From contig CASDUO010000007.1 of NCBI GenBank assembly GCA_949284065.1, positions 1 through 50,249 on the forward strand: 50,249 bases of DNA, in the 5' to 3' direction. This document shows positions 7,464 to 15,268 of the stretch, in pieces. The number at the start of each line of letters is the position of its first letter. Positions within the stretch are counted from its first letter, which is position 1. The translations under genes were made by a program, and so were the position numbers. The notes under the pieces are model-generated. The model was not told the DNA's origin. It searched no databases and saw only the letters and a list, made by a program, of their open reading frames with translations. The DNA comes from an uncultured Bacillota bacterium (lineage in GTDB: Bacteria > Bacillota > Clostridia > Peptostreptococcales > Anaerovoracaceae).

Positions 7464-8368
7464 TAGATGTAGTCAGCGTTAAATTCAGAAATGCAGGAAA
7501 AATATATTACTTCGATCCGGCAGGAGCGGATATCAGCGAAGGCGATGGAGTGATAGTTGAGACGGCGAGAGGTGTGGAGTTCGGTATCGCAGCAAGCGGG
7601 AACCACCAGGTACAGGAAAAGGAGATCGTCCAGCCGTTGAAACCGATAATAAGAAAGGCGACGGACGAAGATATAGAGGCTTTCAGAGAAAACAACAGAA
7701 AAAAAGAGAAAGCCATGGCTCTCTGTCAGGAAAAAGTAAACAAGCACGGTCTCGATATGAAACTCATAGACGTGGAATACACATTTGATAACAACAAGAT
7801 CATTTTTTATTTCACCTCAGACGGAAGAGTGGATTTCAGAGAACTGGTAAAGGATCTGGCATCTGTATTCAGGATGAGGATAGAACTAAGGCAGATAGGC
7901 GTGAGGGACGAAGCCAAAATGCTTGGAGGAGTAGGGAACTGCGGGAGAGAACTTTGTTGTAGCCAGTGGCTGAGCGAATTCCAGTCAGTTTCCATCAAAA
8001 TGGCAAAACTGCAAAATCTTTCACTCAATCCCACAAAGATATCCGGAGTATGCGGGCGCCTTATGTGTTGCCTCAAGTATGAGAATGATGTATACGCCGA
8101 GATGAAAAAGGGCCTGCCTGCCGTTGGAGAGAAGATAAAGACGCCTGACGGGATCGCAAGGGTAACGGATACGGTCATACTCGAAGGGAGTGTGCGATGC
8201 CGTATAATACTGCAAGAGGCCGAGGGAGATGAAGAAGAAAAGCTGGATGCCGATATATTGACTTACAACAAAAAGGAAATAAAGAGATTGGAGCGTAGGA
8301 AAAAGGAAAAAAGAGAAGAACAGGATGAAGAAATAACCGATGAGATCAGGAAACTTTTGGATGACTGA
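7460..8368 (+). CDS. ricT: RicT / PSP1-domain protein (YaaT family)
   Basis: A 302-residue PSP1 C-terminal-domain protein. The diagnostic double cysteine cluster is present (GNCGRELCCSQW and SGVCGRLMCCLKYE). In B. subtilis RicT it supports an Fe-S-binding RicA-RicF-RicT complex that modulates RNase Y-dependent mRNA processing and developmental regulation. The last ~30 residues are a very charged Lys/Glu tail. It overlaps holB (ATGA) in the same neighbourhood as B. subtilis yaaT. ricA and ricF are not in the window. Confidence 0.93.
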   Translation: MIDVVSVKFRNAGKIYYFDPAGADISEGDGVIVETARGVEFGIAASGNHQVQEKEIVQPLKPIIRKATDEDIEAFRENNRKKEKAMALCQEKVNKHGLDMKLIDVEYTFDNNKIIFYFTSDGRVDFRELVKDLASVFRMRIELRQIGVRDEAKMLGGVGNCGRELCCSQWLSEFQSVSIKMAKLQNLSLNPTKISGVCGRLMCCLKYENDVYAEMKKGLPAVGEKIKTPDGIARVTDTVILEGSVRCRIILQEAEGDEEEKLDADILTYNKKEIKRLERRKKEKREEQDEEITDEIRKLLDD

Positions 8369-8387
8369 TATCCTGTGGTGAAGCGAG

Positions 8388-9131
8388 ATGGAAAGCGGGA
8401 AAAAGAGCATAAGGATAGATGAAATAGGCTTTGGGGGACTGAAGCTCTATCAGGATCCAAATGAGTTTTGCTACGGGATAGATTCAGTCCTGCTTGCTGA
8501 TTTTGCCGCCGGAGCAGAGGATCCGAAAAGATCCCAAAAGGTGGTAGAGCTGGGAGCGGGAAACGGGGCTGTGAGCCTGATACTTTCTGCCTTGCTGCCA
8601 AGAAGCAACATAGTGGCCATAGAGGTGTTGGAGACTGCTTGTGACCTTATGCAGAAGAGTATAAAGACAAACGGTCTGGAGGAAAGGATAGAACCGGTGT
8701 GTTCGGACATACTGGATATGGATGGGGAAATAGAAGGGGTGGATATGGTGATGACCAACCCCCCTTATGTGAAGGTGGGCTCCGGCATGACCGGATGCAA
8801 TGATGCCAAAACCGTTGCCAGACATGAGAATACGGCAGGGTTGGAGGATTTTATAAGGATAGGAGCTTCCATGCTGAGAGAACGTGGAACGATGGTAATG
8901 ATCCACAGACCGGCAAGACTGGCAGAGATCTTCTTTTTGGCAAGGAAAGAGGGATTGGAGCCCAAGGTGATGAATATGGTGGTACCGCGAAGGGGAAAGG
9001 CGCCCAACATGGTGCTGCTGAAAATGGTGAAAGGCGGTGGAACTGAACTTACAGTCCTCCCTGAGCTGTATGTGTATGATGAACAGGGGGATCACACAGG
9101 ACGGATCCGCGATATATACCGCCGGCGGTGA
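8388..9131 (+). CDS. trmN6: tRNA1(Val) (adenine37-N6)-methyltransferase-like protein
   Basis: A 247-residue Rossmann-fold SAM methyltransferase of the YfiC/YabB (TrmN6) family. The SAM-binding motif is VVELGAGNGAVSL, a strand ends in the acidic residue IEVLE, and the N6-adenine catalytic motif is NPPY (MTNPPYVK). The conserved N-terminal DSVLLADFA is the family's opening motif. It lies 19 bases after ricT, where B. subtilis has yabB in the corresponding position. B. subtilis yabA, yazA and rsmI are absent here. Methylation of tRNA A37 is the activity known for E. coli YfiC; substrate specificity here is inferred. Confidence 0.88.
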   Translation: MESGKKSIRIDEIGFGGLKLYQDPNEFCYGIDSVLLADFAAGAEDPKRSQKVVELGAGNGAVSLILSALLPRSNIVAIEVLETACDLMQKSIKTNGLEERIEPVCSDILDMDGEIEGVDMVMTNPPYVKVGSGMTGCNDAKTVARHENTAGLEDFIRIGASMLRERGTMVMIHRPARLAEIFFLARKEGLEPKVMNMVVPRRGKAPNMVLLKMVKGGGTELTVLPELYVYDEQGDHTGRIRDIYRRR

Positions 9132-9144
9132 GGTCGATTGCGCA

Positions 9145-9172
9145 TTGATATTTTGACCCCACAGCGTATAAT
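9145..9172 (+). promoter_or_regulatory. Promoter for the membrane protein-abrB-murA segment
   Basis: TTGATA (9145-9150), a 16-bp spacer and TATAAT (9167-9172), about 60 bases before the next gene. Confidence 0.55.
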
Positions 9173-9230
9173 AATCGTATGACCGGGGAATGTAATGGTC
9201 AGTATCGTGACCGGAGGAGAGGTGACTTAA

Positions 9231-9560
9231 ATGGACATGATGATATCGGTAAAGGACATAGGTCTCATAGTTATTTTTATAGCGTTGATCATCCTGATAA
9301 TATACGGGATAGTCCTGTTGAAGAACATGATAGTGACAGTGAAGCGTGCTAACGTCATACTCGAAGATGCGGAAGAGGTGACGAAGGTGCTGCGCAAGAG
9401 GACGGAGGAAGTGGACGGCGTGCTGGATGATGTTTCCGGTTCGGTAAAGAACATATCCAAAGCCTTCAGCGGGAATGAAAATGTATTGAAACAGGTCTCT
9501 ACCATAATATCCGGGATCACTACATTGATCGGTATGTTTAGGAACAGTGATGATAAGTAA
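9231..9560 (+). CDS. DUF948-like membrane protein with coiled-coil tail
   Basis: A 109-residue protein. An N-terminal transmembrane helix (about residues 8-30, LIVIFIALIILIIYGIVLL) is followed by a hydrophilic, heptad-patterned helical tail (TVKRANVILEDAEEVTKVLRKRTEEVDGVL). This layout resembles DUF948/YtxG-type general-stress or septal-associated membrane proteins; family assignment is tentative. It lies 25 bases before abrB in the same direction and has its own promoter candidate at 9145-9172. Confidence 0.7.
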   Translation: MDMMISVKDIGLIVIFIALIILIIYGIVLLKNMIVTVKRANVILEDAEEVTKVLRKRTEEVDGVLDDVSGSVKNISKAFSGNENVLKQVSTIISGITTLIGMFRNSDDK

Positions 9561-9584
9561 TAGTGTTGAAACAGGGAGAATGAA

Positions 9585-9827
9585 ATGAAAGCCACCGGAA
9601 TCGTAAGGAAAATAGACGAGTTGGGAAGGATAGTTATACCCATAGAACTCAGAAGGACGCTCAACATCGACATCAAAGATCCTGTAGAGATCTTCGCTGA
9701 TGACGATTGCATCATGTTGAGGAAATATGAACCTGCATGTATATTCTGCGGCAGCATTGAAGACGTAAAACAGATAAACGGCAAGAATATATGCGCTAAC
9801 TGTATAAAAGAAATCAAGGATCTGTGA
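9585..9827 (+). CDS. abrB: AbrB-family transition-state regulator with C-terminal zinc ribbon
   Basis: An 80-residue DNA-binding protein. Residues 1-50 form the swapped-hairpin AbrB/SpoVT domain (ATGIVRKIDELGRIVIPIE, then LRRTLNIDIKDPVEIF). Residues 51-80 carry a probable zinc site (CIFCG ... CANCI), found in a clostridial AbrB subgroup and not in B. subtilis AbrB. AbrB proteins repress post-exponential genes in related organisms. It is preceded by AGGGAG with 7-base spacing. The position next to the tmk-trmN6 block is conserved with B. subtilis. Confidence 0.93.
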   Translation: MKATGIVRKIDELGRIVIPIELRRTLNIDIKDPVEIFADDDCIMLRKYEPACIFCGSIEDVKQINGKNICANCIKEIKDL

Positions 9828-9891
9828 CTCGCATAGATCTCACTGCCGGAAAGTCGTCGGTGATCGTTGTGTGGTGTCCAAGGAGGGAGCA

Positions 9892-11157
9892 GTGGCAAAA
9901 TTCATTATAGAAAATAACGGACCGTTGAAAGGCGAGGTGACGGTAAGCGGTGCAAAAAATGCAGTGCTGCCCATACTGGCCGCTACGGTGCTGACAGATG
10001 AGGAATGTATAATAGATGAAGTACCGGATCTCAAGGATGTGGAAGTCATGTGCAGCATCCTCAGATGTCTCGGTGCAGAAGTGAAGACATATCCTGAAGA
10101 GGGCCGCGTATCTGTGAAGATGAGTTCGAAGGTGAATACCGATCCGGACAAAGAGCTTTTGCAGAAGATGAGAGCATCCATATTGGTATTGGGGCCTATT
10201 CTCGTGCGGGAAAACCGTGCCACAGTATGGCTGCCGGGAGGATGCGCCATAGGTGAAAGGCCGGTGGAGCTCCATTATAAAGGACTCAGACAAATGGGTT
10301 CGGATATAGAGGTGGACGATTCCGGCAAGGTATCCACTGAAACCGACGGACTTAAAGGGACCGAGATATATCTGGATTTTCCAAGTGTGGGCGCAACGGA
10401 AAACATAATGATGGCAGCCACCTTGGCAGAGGGTACCACCATAATAGAAAATGCGGCTCAGGAGCCGGAAATAGTGGACTTGGCCAATTACCTCAATAAG
10501 ATGGGAGCAAAAGTCAAAGGTGCCGGAACGGATATAATAAGAGTGGAAGGCGTGGAGAAACTTCACGGAGCCGAACACAGCGTCATACCCGACAGGATAG
10601 AGGCGGGAACATTCATGGTCGCTGCCGCAATGACCCGTGGGAACATATTGATAAAAAACATGCTGCCGAACCATATGGTCCCTGTTATAGCAAAACTGAG
10701 AGAGTGCGGTGTAGTCGTCGAGGAGACGGAATTGGGGGTGATGGTGAAGGCCGATGAAAAACCCCTGGTTTCCACTGATATAAAGACATTGCCTTATCCC
10801 GGATTCCCTACAGATATGCAGGCGCAGTTCATGGCCCTCCTCACTACAGTAGAAGGCAGCAGCATAGTGATCGAGACAGTATTCGAAAACAGGTATATGC
10901 ACGTGGCTGAGTTGAAATACATGGGAGCCAAGATCAAAGTGGATGACAGATGCGCCATAATAGAGGGGAACAAAAAGTTAAAAGGAGCGAGGGTGCGCGC
11001 TACGGATCTTAGGGCTGGTGCCGCAATGGTAATAGCAGGCCTTGCAGCTGAGGGCAAGACGGAACTCAGCGACATATATCACATAGAGCGAGGGTACGAA
11101 AAGTTCGTTGAAAAGATGCAGGGGTTGGGAGCCAAGATAAGCAGGGAAGAGGATTGA
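9892..11157 (+). CDS. murA: UDP-N-acetylglucosamine 1-carboxyvinyltransferase
   Basis: A 421-residue MurA, catalysing enolpyruvyl transfer from PEP to UDP-GlcNAc, the first committed step of peptidoglycan synthesis. It has the Lys22-Asn23 pair (SGAKNAVLP) and the active-site loop WLPGGCAIGERP with the PEP-attacking Cys (about 118), so it should be fosfomycin-sensitive in principle. The start is taken as GTG at 9892 because AGGAGGG lies 4 bases before it and the protein then begins MAKFII as in homologues; an in-frame GTG further upstream would put the ribosome site inside the gene. It overlaps the following acetyltransferase frame (TTGA). Confidence 0.97.
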   Translation: MAKFIIENNGPLKGEVTVSGAKNAVLPILAATVLTDEECIIDEVPDLKDVEVMCSILRCLGAEVKTYPEEGRVSVKMSSKVNTDPDKELLQKMRASILVLGPILVRENRATVWLPGGCAIGERPVELHYKGLRQMGSDIEVDDSGKVSTETDGLKGTEIYLDFPSVGATENIMMAATLAEGTTIIENAAQEPEIVDLANYLNKMGAKVKGAGTDIIRVEGVEKLHGAEHSVIPDRIEAGTFMVAAAMTRGNILIKNMLPNHMVPVIAKLRECGVVVEETELGVMVKADEKPLVSTDIKTLPYPGFPTDMQAQFMALLTTVEGSSIVIETVFENRYMHVAELKYMGAKIKVDDRCAIIEGNKKLKGARVRATDLRAGAAMVIAGLAAEGKTELSDIYHIERGYEKFVEKMQGLGAKISREED

Positions 11158-11972
11158 GCAAGGATGCAGATGGGAGGATGATAAAAGTCAATAAAGAGGA
11201 GATGAAAAATATCGCTCGCCTTTTCAGCGGGATCGGAGACTCCATGGTGACAGCATGTATCCAAGGATACATGGGTGATGCGTATGTCGACAAATTGCCG
11301 GAACCGGAAGTAGGTGTGATAATAAGTGGAGAATATAGTTTCTTCGCAGGAGACATGAAAAATCCGAAAGCGTATGATCTGGTCAACGGATTGTTCGATA
11401 TAAGTCGGAGCCGCAAAACAGTTTGCATTTTTCCTGAAGAGGAGCCGCAGTGGGAGCAGTTACTCATGAGTGTAAAGAAAAACGACCCTAAAATCGTGAC
11501 CCGATACGGGATAGTACAGAAAGATTATGATTTTGATCCTGAACGACTGGGGTATTTCATGAAGCGGCTGCCTAAAGGATATGATCTGGTCCCATTCGAT
11601 GAAGATCTGTATGACCAAGCCATGAAAGAGGAATGGGCAGAAGAATTCTGCAAAGTGTTTTCTTCGGCTGAGGATTTCCTGACAAGAGGTTTTGGATATG
11701 CGATTACGAAAGATGGAAAGTTGGTTTCAGGCACATCGACCATGACAGTGTATGACGGCGGAGCTGAGGTGCAGATGGCGACGCATCCTGATTACAGGAA
11801 ACAGGGGTTAGCGATGGTATGTGCAGCAGCCTTTTTGCTGGAAAGCCGGAGACGGAAGATCAGGGCATGCTGGGATGCCGAAAACGAGATTTCCAAAAAA
11901 ATCGCTATTGCATTGGGATATGAATATAGAGGGGAATATACTACTATACATATGCGTGATCCCGAAGCATAG
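11154..11972 (+). CDS. GNAT-family acetyltransferase (ZmaR-like)
   Basis: A 272-residue protein whose C-terminal half is a GNAT acetyltransferase fold: GFGYAITKDGKLVSGTSTM strand pair, ATHPDYRKQGLAMVCAAAFL as the acetyl-CoA-binding motif A (R/QxxGxA variant), then CWDAENEISKKIAIALGYEY. The N-terminal ~130 residues are the variable domain of the PF12746 type that includes the zwittermicin resistance protein ZmaR. The substrate is unknown. The start is uncertain: TTG at 11154 overlaps the murA stop (TTGA, coupling), with ATG at 11178 as the alternative. Confidence 0.8.
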   Translation: MSKDADGRMIKVNKEEMKNIARLFSGIGDSMVTACIQGYMGDAYVDKLPEPEVGVIISGEYSFFAGDMKNPKAYDLVNGLFDISRSRKTVCIFPEEEPQWEQLLMSVKKNDPKIVTRYGIVQKDYDFDPERLGYFMKRLPKGYDLVPFDEDLYDQAMKEEWAEEFCKVFSSAEDFLTRGFGYAITKDGKLVSGTSTMTVYDGGAEVQMATHPDYRKQGLAMVCAAAFLLESRRRKIRACWDAENEISKKIAIALGYEYRGEYTTIHMRDPEA

Positions 11973-11977
11973 TAGTA
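11939..11977 (+). repeat. Inverted repeat at the end of the acetyltransferase gene
   Basis: TACTACTA (11939-11946) and TAGTAGTA (11970-11977) are perfect inverted arms around the stop codon, extendable with bulges through ATGC/GCAT. No T-run follows. It could be a weak terminator, an mRNA-stabilising hairpin or part of the rubrerythrin promoter region. Confidence 0.4.
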
Positions 11978-12014
11978 ACTAATGTATTGTTGATGAAAGA
12001 GTAAGAGGTGTAAA

Positions 12015-12551
12015 ATGAAAGATCTTAAAGGAACAAAAACACTGGAAAATCTTATGATCGCTTTTGCAGGTGAATCGCAGGCAAGAAACAAGTACACATT
12101 CTATGCTTCTAAAGCCAAGAAGGACGGATATGTGCAAATCCAGAAAATCTTTGAAGAAACTGCCGGGAATGAAAAGGAACATGCGGAACTCTGGTTCAAG
12201 CTGGCTCACGGCATAGGGACCACAGAGGAGAATCTTTTGGATGCAGCTGAAGGAGAAAATTACGAGTGGACCGAAATGTATAAAGAAATGGCTAAGGTTG
12301 CAGACGAAGAGGGATTCCCCGCAATAGCAGCACAGATGAGAGGTGTTGCAGCCGTAGAGAAGGAACATGAGGAAAGGTATAGGAAGCTGGCGCAGAACAT
12401 CAAGGACGGAAAGGTATTCAGCAAAGATGAGGAGGTCCTTTGGCAGTGTTCCAACTGCGGACACCAGTTCGTCGGAAAAGAGGCTCCTAAGGCGTGTCCC
12501 GTATGTGCCCACCCTCAGAGCTATTTCCAGATCAAGGCGGAAAATTATTGA
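12015..12551 (+). CDS. rbr: Rubrerythrin
   Basis: A 178-residue classical rubrerythrin, an NADH-linked peroxide reductase of anaerobes. The N-terminal ferritin-like diiron four-helix bundle carries the Glu/His ligands in [22 protein letters not shown] and [11 protein letters not shown]. The C-terminal rubredoxin domain has the Cys4 iron site CSNCG ... CPVCAHP. It is cytoplasmic and detoxifies hydrogen peroxide. AAGAGGTG lies 5 bases upstream, and a terminator follows. An own promoter is expected between 11900 and 12000, but no clear consensus or PerR box was identified. Confidence 0.97.
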   Translation: MKDLKGTKTLENLMIAFAGESQARNKYTFYASKAKKDGYVQIQKIFEETAGNEKEHAELWFKLAHGIGTTEENLLDAAEGENYEWTEMYKEMAKVADEEGFPAIAAQMRGVAAVEKEHEERYRKLAQNIKDGKVFSKDEEVLWQCSNCGHQFVGKEAPKACPVCAHPQSYFQIKAENY

Positions 12552-12598
12552 TAACCTGGTATGTGAGCAACAGGCTGTATATGATTTGAGACGAAAAC

Positions 12599-12636
12599 AG
12601 GCCGGTAGGGGAATGCCTTTACCGGCCTTTCATTTT
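12599..12636 (+). terminator. Terminator after rubrerythrin
   Basis: GGCCGGTA (12600-12607) pairs with TACCGGCC (12620-12627), with possible GG/CC pairs in the loop, followed by TTTCATTTT. Confidence 0.8.
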
Positions 12637-12665
12637 CGGGTTGCGGTTTTACTATATGTATTTTG

Positions 12666-12694
12666 TTGACATATATTATTCCATATGCTATCCT
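12666..12694 (+). promoter_or_regulatory. Promoter of the secreted protein gene at 12853
   Basis: Perfect -35 TTGACA (12666-12671), a 17-bp spacer and -10 TATCCT (12689-12694). Transcription would start near 12701, about 150 bases before the GTG start. Confidence 0.65.
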
Positions 12695-12852
12695 GTACGC
12701 GGATCACAGGATCATAAGGAAAGTTCAAGGGGTCGTTTCTATTGTTGGTTCAAGGCATATCGTATATTTTACAGAGATGACGGTGATCGGTATGAAAGTA
12801 TAAAAAGTCAAAAGATATCGCAGTACGTAAATAGATCAAAGGGAGGGGTAGT
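12695..12852 (+). other. Long 5' leader with direct repeats
   Basis: A roughly 150-base leader between promoter and start. It holds two copies of GTTCAAGG (12724-12731 and 12749-12756), spaced 25 bases start to start, and a possible 8-codon frame beginning ATGACGGTG with only a weak ribosome site. No terminator hairpin was seen. A reading frame through the region (12641-12868) has poor codon character and runs across the promoter, so it is not called as a gene. Confidence 0.35.
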
Positions 12853-13560
12853 GTGTTTAGAAAAATAATAGCAGTTTTTGTGATTTGTGTGATGACATCT
12901 GCAATAGCCATGCAAGCTGTTGCTGTGGAAAATGCTGCTGGGGTAAGTTATAGCGATGCGCCCTATGCCGTTTTAGATGCACAGGATCACGGTTCTTTTG
13001 ACGAAATGGAAAACGACGTCAATGCTCTTTTAGAGAGTTATGACCACATTAAGGTAATAAATGCTGACAGTCCGGATATATTGTCAGAAAAGGGCGCAGA
13101 TATCGTTGCGTGTGATTTGTCTAATATTGAGCCAAAGGCAAATGGATCCTACTTGTATGATGTGCGTAATGTAAGAGCAATAAGCAACTCTTTTGGCAGC
13201 GATTATCTCAATGTGTCAGGGAGTCCCGGAGTGACCATAGGATTATCTCATGCCGAAACTGAAAAATATTCCATTGATTTTACATCGACTTTTGGCTGTC
13301 CCTCAGGAGCAGTAGCTACAGCAGCATGGGGGACAACTAAGGAGAAGGAGTTGACTTATTTCGGCACGTGGAAGGTGCCTTCAAAGCATAATGGTAAAAA
13401 TGTAAAAAGAGGACGATTGCACATGCGTCCGGAGTTCAAGCGTAAAAAGTGCGATATATATAGAAAAGTCCATGGATATACAGATTGGAGCAAAATAGGT
13501 GCTACTGTGACTAAAAGAGCATACTCTGTTGATATATATAAGACTTTTGTGTATATGTAA
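12853..13560 (+). CDS. Secreted protein of unknown function
   Basis: 235 residues with a clear N-terminal signal peptide (KK-type basic start, hydrophobic core IIAVFVICVMTSAIAMQ, cleavage probably after AVA near residue 25). The mature part has an acidic, helical first third (DAQDHGSFDEMENDVNALLE). The C-terminal region is beta-like and basic, rich in Thr, Ser, Gly and aromatic residues, with a WKVPSKHNGKNVKRGRLHMRP segment. No family was recognised. The layout resembles small secreted proteins whose last ~100 residues are beta-stranded. The GTG start is supported by GGGAGGGG 5 bases upstream. Codon use is plainer and more AT-rich than in the flanking housekeeping genes, suggesting accessory DNA. 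Confidence 0.75.
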   Translation: MFRKIIAVFVICVMTSAIAMQAVAVENAAGVSYSDAPYAVLDAQDHGSFDEMENDVNALLESYDHIKVINADSPDILSEKGADIVACDLSNIEPKANGSYLYDVRNVRAISNSFGSDYLNVSGSPGVTIGLSHAETEKYSIDFTSTFGCPSGAVATAAWGTTKEKELTYFGTWKVPSKHNGKNVKRGRLHMRPEFKRKKCDIYRKVHGYTDWSKIGATVTKRAYSVDIYKTFVYM

Positions 13561-13635
13561 AAGGAAAGTTTGAATTTGTGATACAGGTCGAACGTGTAGT
13601 GGCGTCAGAATCGAAAGAAAGGAAAATGATATAAT

Positions 13636-13863
13636 ATGCAAAAACAAGATAAACAGAAATTATATACTAAGTATTTACTGTTAGTGATTTTTGTTATAGT
13701 GGTGTCCTTTGCGGCATATTTTTTGTTAGTTATGTGTCAGGGTTTTGACCCTGACTCATTAGAAAACTCTAAGATCCTATTCATAATGAAAAATCTGTAT
13801 ATCATGGTGGATATATTGCTGATCACATCGATAATTCGGGATTATATACGACTGACACATTAA
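13636..13863 (+). CDS. Small two-span membrane protein
   Basis: A 75-residue protein with two hydrophobic segments (about 13-33 YLLLVIFVIVVSFAAYFLLVM and 51-66 MKNLYIMVDILLITSI) and a short loop containing FDPDSLENSK. Both ends are polar and basic. AAAGGA lies about 11 bases before the ATG. It follows the secreted protein gene by 75 bases in the same direction and may be cotranscribed and functionally linked, for example as an immunity-type or accessory membrane partner. That link is speculation. No family was recognised. Confidence 0.6.
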   Translation: MQKQDKQKLYTKYLLLVIFVIVVSFAAYFLLVMCQGFDPDSLENSKILFIMKNLYIMVDILLITSIIRDYIRLTH

Positions 13864-14266
13864 ATGAAATCGATGCCGGGGTGTAGATACACTCCGGCAT
13901 AACAACACATGATGAACGCTATAACATATATCATTATGAAAGACAGGATGCCGGCCCGTTTTACTGATGACTCTCTGCATAAGTTGCCTGATCCGAGACT
14001 CTCTATACGATTCACGGCCATATAAGTCGGCTCGCCGGAACCTGACGTGATATCACTATGGTTGCCTTTGGATCGCATTCCATGTGATTTTCGATATCTT
14101 CCTTTGGATCCTCAAAATTTACGCTCCTGATTTGCACATAGCGGCAACGAATATAAGGTTTTTTGTAATATGACTTCGGTTCTTTTTCCGCAAAATTTCT
14201 TATTTTTTTCTCTTGCTTTTGAAATCCGCATATAGCCTCTGATATCATGTCGATATCTTTATTCAT
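13860..14266 (-). pseudogene. Frameshifted remnant resembling a phage RinA/ArpU-type regulator
   Basis: Two minus-strand frames overlap. One (14266 to 14012) begins MNKDIDMISEAICG and continues through KEDIENHMECDPK. The other (14078 to 13860) continues naturally as GNHSDITSGSGEPTYMAV then NRIESLGSGN. Joined by a one-base shift near 14060 they give a continuous protein. Its Lys-rich helix, then SGSGEPTYMA and a further helix, resembles small phage late-gene regulators such as RinA/ArpU/DUF1492. This resemblance is by eye only. The tail ends in a hydrophobic stretch unusual for that family, so further damage or a different origin is possible. The rest of the 13864-14428 gap is AT-rich with no other supported gene. 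Confidence 0.35.
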
Positions 14267-14377
14267 TTCTCTTTGATCATGTATCAGTTATCCTGAGTAT
14301 TCCAGTTCATTTTTTTTTCGAGATGATGATATATGTGCCTTACAAACTACAGAATGTATATGAAGATAAACAAAATA

Positions 14378-14386
14378 TGTTATAAT
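14378..14386 (+). promoter_or_regulatory. Extended -10 promoter of the fumarase operon
   Basis: TGTTATAAT is a perfect extended -10 (TGnTATAAT) 42 bases before the fumarase alpha start. No good -35 is seen at the usual distance. Confidence 0.5.
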
Positions 14387-14428
14387 CACATTACGGTGAG
14401 ATCATCATAATGTAAAAGGATACAGGAC

Positions 14429-15268
14429 ATGAGAGAGATAGATGTAAAGAAGATATCAGAAGTGATAAAAGAGTTATCCATAGAAACCAATGAGAAACTT
14501 CCCTGTGACATCGAAGACAGGATCGAGAAAGCGTTTTCAACAGAGGAAGGTCTCGCAAGAGATGTGCTGGGCACCATAAAGGACAATATAAGGATCGCAG
14601 GCGAAAAAGGCATCCCGTTGTGTCAGGATACCGGAATGACCTGTGTTTTTTTGGAAATAGGTCAGGACGTCCATTTGACCGGAGGTGATATCAGGGAAGC
14701 CGTCGATGCCGGGGTCAAGGAGGGATACGGATCGGGTTATTTGAGGAAGTCCGTAGTGGCGGATCCCCTGCGCAGGGTGAACACCGGTGACAATACGCCG
14801 GCTCACATACACTATGAAATAGTACCCGGTGATAAGGTGCGCATAATTTTTGCTCCGAAAGGATTCGGCTCAGAAAACATGAGCAGGATAGCTATGTTGC
14901 CGCCTTCTGCCGGAGAGGATGGCGTCAAGGATTTTATAGTAGATGTGGTCAGGCAGGCAGGTGGGAACCCGTGTCCGCCTGTAGTCGTTGGAGTAGGCAT
15001 AGGAGGAACATTCGACAAATGTGCATTCATGGCAAAGAAAGCGCTGACTCTGCCTATGGACCGGTATTCTGACGATCGGTTCTATGAAGATATGGAGAAG
15101 GAACTTCTCGAGAGGATCAATGAGCTGGATATAGGGCCGGCGGGATTCGGAGGGAAGACCACGGCGCTGGGTCTGAGGATAATAGCGGCGCCCACGCATA
15201 TCGCGGGACTTCCGGTAGCCGTAAACATAAATTGCCATGTATCGAGACACGGAGAAAGGATATTATGA
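14429..15268 (+). CDS. Fumarate hydratase (class I, Fe-S), alpha subunit
   Basis: A 279-residue alpha subunit of the two-subunit, oxygen-sensitive class I fumarase/tartrate dehydratase family, hydrating fumarate to malate. The three Cys ligands for the [4Fe-4S] cluster are visible in PLCQDTGM, GGNPCPPVVVG and NINCHVSRH. The KGFGSENMS and GGKTTALG segments are family-conserved. Fumarase and L-tartrate dehydratase cannot be separated with certainty by eye; fumarase is favoured because no tartrate genes are near. The beta-subunit gene overlaps by four bases (ATGA). Confidence 0.93.
   Translation: MREIDVKKISEVIKELSIETNEKLPCDIEDRIEKAFSTEEGLARDVLGTIKDNIRIAGEKGIPLCQDTGMTCVFLEIGQDVHLTGGDIREAVDAGVKEGYGSGYLRKSVVADPLRRVNTGDNTPAHIHYEIVPGDKVRIIFAPKGFGSENMSRIAMLPPSAGEDGVKDFIVDVVRQAGGNPCPPVVVGVGIGGTFDKCAFMAKKALTLPMDRYSDDRFYEDMEKELLERINELDIGPAGFGGKTTALGLRIIAAPTHIAGLPVAVNINCHVSRHGERIL

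Noticed and set aside
9145..9172. TTGACC close to TATAAT as an alternative -35.
   Set aside because: The spacing is only 8 bases; TTGATA with a 16-base spacer fits better.
9814..10902. A 362-codon open frame antisense to murA.
   Set aside because: It is the shadow of murA, with a low-complexity His/Tyr/Cys-rich product and no recognisable motif.
12641..12868. A 75-codon plus-strand frame before the secreted protein gene.
   Set aside because: It spans the TTGACA/TATCCT promoter, overlaps the real start, and has no ribosome site or protein-like composition.
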